Positions 54,443-61,470 of a DNA stretch of 61,470 nucleotides are shown here, in pieces. Source of the stretch: Hydrogenophaga sp. (lineage in GTDB: Bacteria > Pseudomonadota > Gammaproteobacteria > Burkholderiales > Burkholderiaceae_C); assembly GCF_030656115.1 (NCBI RefSeq), contig NZ_JAUSOO010000052.1, positions 1-61,470 on the forward strand, read 5' to 3'. Position numbers and translations under genes: made by a program. Within the stretch, counting starts at the first letter, position 1; every line of letters starts with the position of its first letter. The notes under the pieces were generated by a model. It was not told the DNA's origin, searched no databases, and worked only from the letters and a program-made list of their open reading frames with translations.

Positions 54443-55657
54443 TCAAATGCTGGAAAGGCCGCGGTCCAGGTCGGTCTGTATGTCGGTGATGTGCTCCAGA
54501 CCCACCGCCACGCGGATCAGGCCCTGGCTCACGCCGGCGAGCTGGCGTTGCGCTTCGGTGAGGCGGCCGTGCGAGGTGCTGGCCGGGTGCGCCACCAGTG
54601 TCTTGGTGTCGCCCAGGTTGGTGGACAACGACAGCATCTGCATCGAGTCCAGCACATGGAACGCACGCTGGCGCCCCTGGTCGGCATCGGCGGCCTTCAC
54701 TTCGAAGGACAACACGGCACCACCGCAACCCGATTGCTGGGCCATGGCCAGCTCGTGCTGCGGGTGGCTGCTCAGGCCGGGGTAGTGCACGCGCGACACG
54801 GCTGGGTGCGCCTGCAGCCACTGCGCCAGCGCCAGCGCGCGGGCCGACTGCGCCTGCATGCGGATATCCAGCGTCTCCAGCCCCTTGAGCACGACCCAGG
54901 CGTTGAAGGGTGCCAGCGTCATGCCGGCGCTTTTCATGATCGGCAAAAAGCTTTTGCTCACCAAAGCCTGGCTGGCACACAGGGCGCCGGCCATGACGCG
55001 GCCCTGACCGTCCAGGTATTTGGTGCCGGAGTGCATGACAATGTCGGCACCCAGCGCCATGGGGCGCTGCAGGGCAGGCGTGGCGAAGCAGTTGTCCACG
55101 CACAGCAAAGCCCCGGCGTTGTGGGCCACGTCGGCCAGCGCGCGGATGTCGCACACATCGGTGAGCGGGTTGGTCGGCGTTTCGGCAAACAGCAGGCGGG
55201 TGCTGGGCCGCACCGCCGCCTTCCAGGCTTTCACGTCGGTCTGCGACACGAAGCTGGACTCGACACCGAACTTGGCCAGGTCGGTGCCGATGAGCTTGAT
55301 GGTGGAGCCAAACATGGAGTGCGAGCAGATCACATGGTCGCCCGCTTTCAGCAGGCCCATGCACATCAGCAAAATGGCCGACATGCCGGAGGCGGTGGAC
55401 ATGCAGGCCTCGGCGCCCTCCAGCGCGGCCAGCCGTTGCTCAAAACTGGCCACCGTGGGGTTGCCGTAACGGCCATAGGTGAAGCCCTCTTCGTCGCCGG
55501 CAAAACGGCGGGCCGCGGCTTCGGCGCTGGGCTGCACGTAGCCGCTGGTGAGGTACAGCGCTTCGGAGTTTTCGCCGTACTGGCTGCGATCCACCGCCGC
55601 GCGCACGGCCAGCGTATCGCGGTGCAGGCCTTCAGGCGCCGGATGTTCTGTGTTCAT
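54443..55657 (-). CDS. metZ: O-succinylhomoserine sulfhydrylase
   Basis: PLP-dependent Cys/Met-metabolism enzyme that makes homocysteine directly from O-succinylhomoserine and sulfide. The 404-residue protein has FTYGRYGNPTVASFEQRLA (59-77), STASGMSAI and the Schiff-base K213 in HSGTKYLDGQGR. The ATG at 55657 (MNTEHPAPEG) is preferred over a TTG two codons upstream. It lies downstream of purF, a conserved order (cvpA-purF-metZ) in beta- and gammaproteobacteria. A cystathionine-gamma-synthase-like activity is not excluded. Confidence 0.92.
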   Translation of the reverse strand: MNTEHPAPEGLHRDTLAVRAAVDRSQYGENSEALYLTSGYVQPSAEAAARRFAGDEEGFTYGRYGNPTVASFEQRLAALEGAEACMSTASGMSAILLMCMGLLKAGDHVICSHSMFGSTIKLIGTDLAKFGVESSFVSQTDVKAWKAAVRPSTRLLFAETPTNPLTDVCDIRALADVAHNAGALLCVDNCFATPALQRPMALGADIVMHSGTKYLDGQGRVMAGALCASQALVSKSFLPIMKSAGMTLAPFNAWVVLKGLETLDIRMQAQSARALALAQWLQAHPAVSRVHYPGLSSHPQHELAMAQQSGCGGAVLSFEVKAADADQGRQRAFHVLDSMQMLSLSTNLGDTKTLVAHPASTSHGRLTEAQRQLAGVSQGLIRVAVGLEHITDIQTDLDRGLSSI

Positions 55658-55690
55658 GGTCAAGCTGTGTTCGGAAAAAGTTGCCGCCGA

Positions 55691-57193
55691 TCAAGCGGTC
55701 TGGGCATTGGGCAAAGCCAGGCGCGAGCTGTCTTCTTCGCCCTCTTCGCTCTGGTCGCGGCCTGCGTTCATGCGCGCAATGTCTTCCAGCGTGATGTCGC
55801 CGGTGACGTACACACCGTCAAAACACGACGCGTCAAAGCCGGCCAGTTTGGGGTTGAGCGAGGCGATGGCCTGCTTCATGGCATCCACGTCCTGGTAAAT
55901 CAGGGCGTCGCAGCCGATGCTGATGCGGATCTCGTCGACCGTGCGGTTGTGGGCCACCAGTTCGTCGGAGGTGGGCATGTCGATGCCGTAGACGTTGGGG
56001 TAACGCACCGGCGGCGCGGCGCTGGCCAGATAGACCTTGCGGGCACCGGCGTCGCGCGCCATTTGCACGATCTCGCGGCTGGTGGTGCCGCGCACAATGG
56101 AGTCGTCCACCAGCAGCACGTTGCGGCCCTTGAATTCGCTGGCGATCACGTTGAGCTTCTGGCGCACCGACTTCTTGCGCACGCCCTGCCCGGGCATGAT
56201 GAAGGTGCGGCCCACATAGCGGTTTTTCACAAAACCTTCGCGGTACGGCAGGCCCAGCAACTGGGCCAACTCCATCGCGCTGGGGCGCGAGGACTCAGGG
56301 ATCGGAATCACCACGTCAATTTCACTGGGCGGCACGGTGGAGACCACGCGCTTGGCCAGCGTTTCACCCATGTTCAGACGGGCCTGGTAAACAGAAATGC
56401 CGTCCAGCACCGAGTCGGGCCGCGCCAGGTACACGTACTCGAATACGCAGGGGTTGTGGCTGGTTGTCTCGGCGCACTGCTCAAATTGCATGTTGCCGTC
56501 CAGGTCCACAAACAGCGCCTCGCCGGGCATCACATCGCGGTCCAGCTCAAAGCCATTGCCCTCCAGGGTGACCGACTCGCTGGCCACCATCACGCCCGCA
56601 TCGCTGTGGCCCACGCACAGGGGACGGATGCCAAACGGATCGCGAAACGCCACCAATCCGTGCCCAGCGATCAAAGCCACCACCGCATAAGAGCCGCGCA
56701 CACGCTGGTGCACGCCGCGCACAGCGGCAAACACATCGGCCGGCTTCAGGGTGATGCCGCGCGTAACCTTTTCCAGCTCGTGCGCCAGCACGTTGAGCAG
56801 CACCTCGGAGTCGCTGTCGGTGTTGATATGGCGGTGGTCGGTCTGGAACAGCTCCTTTTTCAGCGCCTGGGCGTTGGTCAGGTTGCCGTTGTGCACCAGC
56901 ACCAAGCCAAACGGCGCGTTCACGTAAAAAGGCTGTGCCTCTTCTTCGCTGTAAGCGTTGCCCGCGGTGGGGTAGCGCACCTGGCCCAGACCACAGTTGC
57001 CAGGCAGCGCCCGCATGTTGCGGGTACGGAACACGTCGCGCACCATGCCCTTGGCTTTGTGCATGAAAAACTTGCGCCCTTGCTGGGTGACGATGCCTGC
57101 AGCGTCCTGACCACGGTGCTGCAACAGCAGCAGCGCGTCGTATATCAGTTGATTGACCGGCGCCTGGCTGACCACGCCCACGATTCCACACAT
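55691..57193 (-). CDS. purF: Amidophosphoribosyltransferase
   Basis: First committed enzyme of purine synthesis: glutamine + PRPP gives phosphoribosylamine. The 500-residue protein starts MCGIVGVVS, so Cys2 becomes the N-terminal nucleophile of the glutaminase domain. The PRPP-binding motif VLLVDDSIVRGTTSREI is in the phosphoribosyltransferase domain (~365-381). The ATG is at 57193. The order cvpA-purF-metZ is conserved, but a palindromic element (57234-57310) lies between cvpA and purF. Confidence 0.96.
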   Translation of the reverse strand: MCGIVGVVSQAPVNQLIYDALLLLQHRGQDAAGIVTQQGRKFFMHKAKGMVRDVFRTRNMRALPGNCGLGQVRYPTAGNAYSEEEAQPFYVNAPFGLVLVHNGNLTNAQALKKELFQTDHRHINTDSDSEVLLNVLAHELEKVTRGITLKPADVFAAVRGVHQRVRGSYAVVALIAGHGLVAFRDPFGIRPLCVGHSDAGVMVASESVTLEGNGFELDRDVMPGEALFVDLDGNMQFEQCAETTSHNPCVFEYVYLARPDSVLDGISVYQARLNMGETLAKRVVSTVPPSEIDVVIPIPESSRPSAMELAQLLGLPYREGFVKNRYVGRTFIMPGQGVRKKSVRQKLNVIASEFKGRNVLLVDDSIVRGTTSREIVQMARDAGARKVYLASAAPPVRYPNVYGIDMPTSDELVAHNRTVDEIRISIGCDALIYQDVDAMKQAIASLNPKLAGFDASCFDGVYVTGDITLEDIARMNAGRDQSEEGEEDSSRLALPNAQTA

Positions 57194-57233
57194 GTTTGAT
57201 CCTTGACGAAAAACGAAAAAACTACAGATTCAG

Positions 57234-57310
57234 GACTTACGCAAAACCGCAGACAGTACACCCGGTACGGCAAGGCTTTGTAGCAACGCCATGGCGGTTT
57301 TGCGCAAGTC
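57234..57310. repeat. Palindromic element between cvpA and purF (MITE-like)
   Basis: Arms GACTTACGCAAAACCGC (57234-57250) and GCGGTTTTGCGCAAGTC (57294-57310) are complementary at 16 of 17 positions around a 43-base centre. The whole ~77-base unit could be a non-autonomous transposable element or a REP-like repeat; terminal inverted repeats of this size are typical of insertion-sequence ends. No target duplication is evident. Confidence 0.6.
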
Positions 57311-57344
57311 ACAAGATTGACATTTCAGGGCGCCGCAGCGCACT

Positions 57345-57836
57345 TCAAGGCAAGTAGCGGGCAACCGGCTCGGGCAGCAACGGTTTGACCTCGTGCAGCG
57401 TGGCCGACAGCACGCCCGCCCCACGCGACGCCTGCCAACCGCCTTCCTGATGCAACGGCGTCATGCTCACCACCACCGCCACGCCCAGCAAGATCACGGC
57501 ACCACGCACCAGCCCAAAAGCACCGCCCAACACCCGGTCCACCGGCCTCAGGCCCACAGATTCCACCCATTTTTTGACCGCCCAGGCCACCAAACCACCC
57601 ACAAAGGCCGTTGCAATAAAGACCACCGCAAAACCGGCTGCAAGCTGCAGTGGCGCAGAAAAACCACCCAAAGGCAGCCAGACGGCTGCGTCGCTGGCAT
57701 AAGCCTGAGCCAGCACAAACGCCGCCACCCACCCCGCCACAGACAGGACCTCGTACACCAACCCGCGCCACAAACCCAGCAAGGCCGACAAGAACAACAC
57801 GGCCAGCAAGGCCCAATCGATCCATGGCATAGGCAT
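57345..57836 (-). CDS. cvpA: CvpA family membrane protein
   Basis: A 163-residue inner-membrane protein with four hydrophobic segments (PWIDWALLAVLFLSALLGLWRGLVYEVLSVAGWV at the start, described in part). The family is named from colicin V production in E. coli and affects purine-linked and envelope phenotypes; its molecular role is unclear. The start is the ATG at 57836 (another is two codons in). It is part of the dedD-cvpA-purF cluster. Confidence 0.92.
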   Translation of the reverse strand: MPMPWIDWALLAVLFLSALLGLWRGLVYEVLSVAGWVAAFVLAQAYASDAAVWLPLGGFSAPLQLAAGFAVVFIATAFVGGLVAWAVKKWVESVGLRPVDRVLGGAFGLVRGAVILLGVAVVVSMTPLHQEGGWQASRGAGVLSATLHEVKPLLPEPVARYLP

Positions 57837-57861
57837 CAGACCCGATCGACAGCAACGCGCA

Positions 57862-58614
57862 TCACAGCGTCAGGATGGCTGCGGGCAAGCCCAGCGCCTT
57901 CACGCGCGCGGCCGCTTTGTCCGCTTCGGCCCTAGAGGAAAAAGGGCCCACACGCACCCGGATGCGCTTGCCCTCCGAGGTTTCTGCCACGTGGGTGTAG
58001 GTCTTCAGGCCGGCGCGTTCCAGCGTCAGGCGCACTTCGCGGGCGCGGACTGCGTCGGCAAAGGCGCCCACTTGCACCACGATGCGCTCGGACACGACAG
58101 GGGGCTTGCCATCCAGCAGGGCTTGGGCGCGCGCGGCTTCAGAAGCGCTGGTTTTGGGGGTATCGGTTTGAGCGGCGTCGGACTTCTGGGCTGCAGGCTT
58201 GGTCAACGGCTCGGGTTTTGTCTGGGGTTTGGGCTCCAGCTTGGCTGGCGAAGCCATTGGACGCACGGTTTGCACCACCTCTTCGCGGGCGCTCAGACTC
58301 TCGCTGGTGGTCACGCGTGCGTCGGCAACCGAGGCCGTAGGCCTGGATTCAACGGGCGCCACCGGGCTGCTGGGTGGGATTGTTTTGGCCGCTTTGAGGG
58401 GAACAACCGGGGTTTTGGCCGGAATCTCAATGGGAATGTCTATCGAAATCGGACGCGGCTGGGTGTCAAATAGCAAGGGAAAACCCAACACCCCCAACAA
58501 CACCAACACCGCAGCACCGATCAGGCGGTGGCGTGCGCGACGGCGCACGGCCTCAATGCTTTGGGGCAGGTGTGTCGCCGGGTTGCCCCGGGAGCCTGAG
58601 CGGGATTTGAACAT
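57862..58614 (-). CDS. dedD: SPOR-domain protein, DedD-like
   Basis: A 250-residue membrane-anchored protein: a short basic N-terminus, one TM (LIGAAVLVLLGVLGFPLLF, ~35-53), a Pro/Lys/Ala-rich linker and a C-terminal SPOR domain (IVVQVGAFADAVRAREVRLTLERAGLKTYTHVA... RVRVGPFSSRAEADKA). SPOR domains bind denuded peptidoglycan at the division septum. The position between folC and cvpA is that of E. coli dedD. The start may be ATG at 58614 (MFKSRSG) or 58638 (MAFRSL); the former matches relatives better. Confidence 0.88.
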   Translation of the reverse strand: MFKSRSGSRGNPATHLPQSIEAVRRRARHRLIGAAVLVLLGVLGFPLLFDTQPRPISIDIPIEIPAKTPVVPLKAAKTIPPSSPVAPVESRPTASVADARVTTSESLSAREEVVQTVRPMASPAKLEPKPQTKPEPLTKPAAQKSDAAQTDTPKTSASEAARAQALLDGKPPVVSERIVVQVGAFADAVRAREVRLTLERAGLKTYTHVAETSEGKRIRVRVGPFSSRAEADKAAARVKALGLPAAILTL

Positions 58615-58659
58615 TCGCTGTAGAGACCTGAACGCCATCAAAGGCCGGCGCGGACAGTC

Positions 58660-60021
58660 TCAGGAAACAAGGTGTTTGGCGGACATTCGGGGTACGCCGT
58701 CCTGCAAAACGCCGCCCACGGTAAAGAACGAACCGAAGACCACGATTCTATCAGCGGGGTCTGCCGCCAACACCGCAGCGCGCAACGCATCCACGGGGTT
58801 GGCGTGGCAGCCCGCCACCCGGCTTTTGCCGCCCGGTGCGGTGCCCGGCAGGCTGTTCAGCAGTTGCGCCAGCGCTTCGGCCTTGATGGCGCGATCCAGC
58901 GGCAGGTCGGTCAGGTGCCAATGGTCCACCAGCGGCGCAATACGCTCCAGCATGGCGGCCAGGTCTTTGTCGGCCATGGCGCCCAACACGGCGTGGGTGG
59001 CGGGGTAGTAGCCCATGGCATCCAGATTTTCAGTGAGCGCCGCCACCGAATGGGGGTTGTGGGCCACATCCAATACCAGCGTAGGGGTGCCCGGCACAAT
59101 CTGAAAACGCCCCGGCAGCTCCACCAACGCCAGCCCGTTGCGCACGGCTTGCGCCGTCACAGGCAGCCGGGAACGCAGCGCTTCCACCGCCGCCAACACA
59201 CCCGAGGCATTGACCAACTGGTTGGCCCCGCGCAACGCCGGGTAAGCCAGACCCGCGTAACGGCGACCGCCGTGCGATGGGTGCATGGCCCAGCCCCATT
59301 GCTGTTGGTCACCCGCGAAATGAAAGTCTTTGCCCAGGCGCCACAAGTCAGCACCCACTTCCAGCGCACGGTCCAACACGCTTTGTGGAGGCACCGGGTC
59401 GCTCACCACCACGGGGCGGCCGGTGCGCATGATGCCGGCCTTCTCAAAACCAATGGCTTCGCGGGTGTTGCCCAGCAAGGCCATGTGGTCCAGCGCAATG
59501 CAGGTGATGACGGCGCAATCGGTGTCGATGATATTCACGGCATCCAGCCGACCACCCAGACCCACTTCCAGAATCACCACATCCAGCCCACTGCGCGACA
59601 GGGTGCGCAAAATGGCCAGGGTGGTGAATTCGAAATAGCTCAGGCTGACCTCTTCCTGGTCAGCGCCCTGCCCTTTGCGGGCGATTTCCACCTCGGCAAA
59701 CGCAGGCAACAGGTCTTGCGTGGGCACCGGCTCGCCGGCAATGCGGCAGCGCTCTTCAAAATGCACCAGGTGCGGCGAGGTGTACACGCCGGTGCGGTAA
59801 CCCGACTGGGTGTAGACCGCTTCCAGCATGGCGCAGGTGGAGCCCTTGCCGTTGGTGCCCGCCACCGTCACCACCGGGCAACCCATGGCCAGACCCATGC
59901 GCTGGGCCACCCGCTGCACACGCTCCAGGCCCATATCGATGGTGGTGGGGTGCAGGCGCTCGCAGTGGGCCAGCCATTCGGGCAGGGTTTGAGGGTGGTG
60001 GGGCAGGTCAATGTTGAGCAT
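58660..60021 (-). CDS. folC: Folylpolyglutamate synthase / dihydrofolate synthase
   Basis: Mur-ligase-family enzyme adding glutamate to dihydropteroate and folates. The 453-residue protein has the ATP-binding loop GTNGKGST (55-62), LSYFEFTTLAIL, EVGLGGRLDAVN and LDVAHNPHS. The ATG at 60021 (MLNIDLPHH) is the usual start. It heads the folC-dedD-cvpA-purF-metZ minus-strand cluster, whose order is the same as in E. coli. Confidence 0.95.
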   Translation of the reverse strand: MLNIDLPHHPQTLPEWLAHCERLHPTTIDMGLERVQRVAQRMGLAMGCPVVTVAGTNGKGSTCAMLEAVYTQSGYRTGVYTSPHLVHFEERCRIAGEPVPTQDLLPAFAEVEIARKGQGADQEEVSLSYFEFTTLAILRTLSRSGLDVVILEVGLGGRLDAVNIIDTDCAVITCIALDHMALLGNTREAIGFEKAGIMRTGRPVVVSDPVPPQSVLDRALEVGADLWRLGKDFHFAGDQQQWGWAMHPSHGGRRYAGLAYPALRGANQLVNASGVLAAVEALRSRLPVTAQAVRNGLALVELPGRFQIVPGTPTLVLDVAHNPHSVAALTENLDAMGYYPATHAVLGAMADKDLAAMLERIAPLVDHWHLTDLPLDRAIKAEALAQLLNSLPGTAPGGKSRVAGCHANPVDALRAAVLAADPADRIVVFGSFFTVGGVLQDGVPRMSAKHLVS

Positions 60022-60101
60022 GGGTCTATTGTCCCATCGCCTGTGGCGGCGTCCGCTGTGTCGCTTTTTCGGGCAACCGCTCATCGGGGACAATCGGCGC
60101 C

Positions 60102-60446
60102 ATGATCACGCTCTACGGCATCCCCAACTGCGACACCGTCAAAAAGGCCCGCCTCTGGCTGACGGAACACGGCGTGGAACACCAGTTCCACGATTTCAAA
60201 AAACAAGGCGTGCCCGAGGCCGCGCTGGACCAATGGCTGGCGGCCTTGGGCTGGGAGCCCCTGGTGAACCGCAAGGGCACCACCTGGCGCAAGCTGGACG
60301 AAGCCACGCGCGCCGCCGTGGTGGATGCCACCAGCGCCCGCGCGCTCATGCTGGCCCAGCCCAGCGTGATCAAACGCCCGGTGGTGCAGTGGTTCAATGG
60401 GGTGACCGTGGGGTTTGACGCCGAAGTCTGGCACAGCAGACGCTGA
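60102..60446 (+). CDS. ArsC/Spx-family protein, YffB-like
   Basis: A 114-residue thioredoxin-fold protein. The N-terminal GIPNCDTVKKARLWL has only one Cys (C10), and the rest (NRKGTTWRKLDE, PSVIKRPVVQWFNGVTVGF) matches the YffB/ArsC-related family whose role is not settled; it is not a proven arsenate reductase. It is divergent from folC (80-base gap), and its stop is followed by ~100 bases up to ppnP. Confidence 0.88.
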   Translation: MITLYGIPNCDTVKKARLWLTEHGVEHQFHDFKKQGVPEAALDQWLAALGWEPLVNRKGTTWRKLDEATRAAVVDATSARALMLAQPSVIKRPVVQWFNGVTVGFDAEVWHSRR

Positions 60447-60484
60447 GCGCACCGAACCGCCACGAACCGCAGCAACGCCACCAC

Positions 60485-60498
60485 GCGCCCCGGGGCGC
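60485..60498. repeat. Perfect 14-base palindrome in yffB-ppnP spacer
   Basis: GCGCCCCGGGGCGC is a perfect palindrome in the ~100-base gap upstream of ppnP, and a TAAAAT sequence lies about 18 bases downstream of it. It could be part of a promoter or operator or a weak terminator of the preceding gene. GC-rich palindromes of this length arise by chance fairly often in this genome. Confidence 0.35.
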
Positions 60499-60548
60499 AG
60501 GGGTATCGGACCTAAAATCCACGTTTTCGCCTTCCCATTTCATCACCC

Positions 60549-60866
60549 ATGACCACCACCCACATCGACGGCGTGACCGTCACCACCCAGGCCAGCGTGT
60601 ACTTTGACGGCAAATGTGTCAGCCACGGCATCACCTACCCCGACGGCACGAAGAAATCGGTCGGCGTGGTGCTGCCCGCCACCCTCACCTTCAACACCGG
60701 CGCGCCCGAGATCATGGAATGCGTGGCCGGCGGCTGCGAATACAAACTGGCCGGCACCGACGCCTGGCTCAAGTCCGGCCCCGGTGAGCAATTTGCCATC
60801 CCCGGCAACAGCAGCTTCGACATTCGGGTGACCGAGCCCTACCACTACATCTGCCACTTCGGCTGA
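60549..60866 (+). CDS. ppnP: Pyrimidine/purine nucleoside phosphorylase PpnP
   Basis: A 105-residue cupin-fold protein of the PpnP (YaiE) family, which phosphorolyses several nucleosides to free base and ribose-1-phosphate. Conserved features are VYFDGKCVSHGITYPDGTKKSVGVVLP, the EIMECVAGGCEYKLAG turn and PGNSSFDIRV at the C-terminus. The ATG at 60549 follows no strong SD. It is followed by argG after 18 bases. Confidence 0.9.
   Translation: MTTTHIDGVTVTTQASVYFDGKCVSHGITYPDGTKKSVGVVLPATLTFNTGAPEIMECVAGGCEYKLAGTDAWLKSGPGEQFAIPGNSSFDIRVTEPYHYICHFG

Positions 60867-61470
<604 letters not shown>

Overview
The window reads as a GC-rich chromosome segment of a betaproteobacterium of order Burkholderiales, most likely family Comamonadaceae (Hydrogenophaga/Rhodoferax-like). 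This rests on gene content and synteny (ribF-ileS-lspA, folC-dedD-cvpA-purF-metZ, argH beside algZ-algR), burkholderial-type porin and Bug/TctC proteins, and the kind of short GC-rich dispersed repeats found between genes. No database search was possible, so the assignment is by recognition only.

Layout. 1-4597: end of prfC, purN, a YceH-family gene and two acyl-CoA dehydrogenases. 4738-9766: a minus-strand three-gene island, visibly less GC-rich than its surroundings: a BrxD/DUF2791-like ATPase, a TerB-C domain protein with three short Trp-initiated N-terminal repeats, and an Lhr/BrxHI-like helicase. It looks like a mobile, defence-type module. 9767-10240 is a spacer with a palindrome and a possible short secreted ORF. 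10241-18208: HNH nuclease, ribF-ileS-lspA, a class V aminotransferase, a small secreted protein and a dienelactone-hydrolase-like enzyme. 18272-20359: quinone oxidoreductase and an EamA exporter.

20370-35976 is one long run of minus-strand genes: two half-size chromate transporters, then a carboxylate-catabolism locus. The locus holds a tripartite tricarboxylate transporter (TctC and a TctA-TctB fusion), TcuA/TcuB (tricarballylate oxidation), a PcaB-like aspartase/fumarase-superfamily enzyme, a family III CoA-transferase, a MaoC-like hydratase, a CitE-like lyase, a LysR regulator, a porin, and a PrpF-type isomerase fused in frame to a Bug-type binding protein that has no signal peptide. A divergent LysR gene (36159) has a near-ideal T-N11-A box in front of it. 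Read together, these genes can be assembled into a hypothetical route tricarballylate -> cis-aconitate -> trans-aconitate -> itaconate -> itaconyl-CoA -> citramalyl-CoA -> acetyl-CoA + pyruvate. This locus and the TerB-C/ATPase/helicase triad are the two most interesting parts of the window.

37120-46009 is mostly minus-strand housekeeping and orphan genes: an SDR without the usual catalytic pair, an EamA transporter, a Crp/Fnr regulator, an orphan GspE/PilB ATPase, a spermidine-synthase-like protein, hypoxanthine-DNA glycosylase, TatD, LolD and LolC/E. 46055-48783 carries a conserved hypothetical gene and recJ. 48854-52289 carries algR-algZ divergent from argH. 52526-54400 is a gltX / tRNA-Ala / tRNA-Glu / tRNA-Asp transcription unit closed by a strong intrinsic terminator. 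54443-60021 is metZ-purF-cvpA-dedD-folC, and 60102-61470 holds a YffB-like gene, ppnP and the start of argG, which is cut by the window edge.
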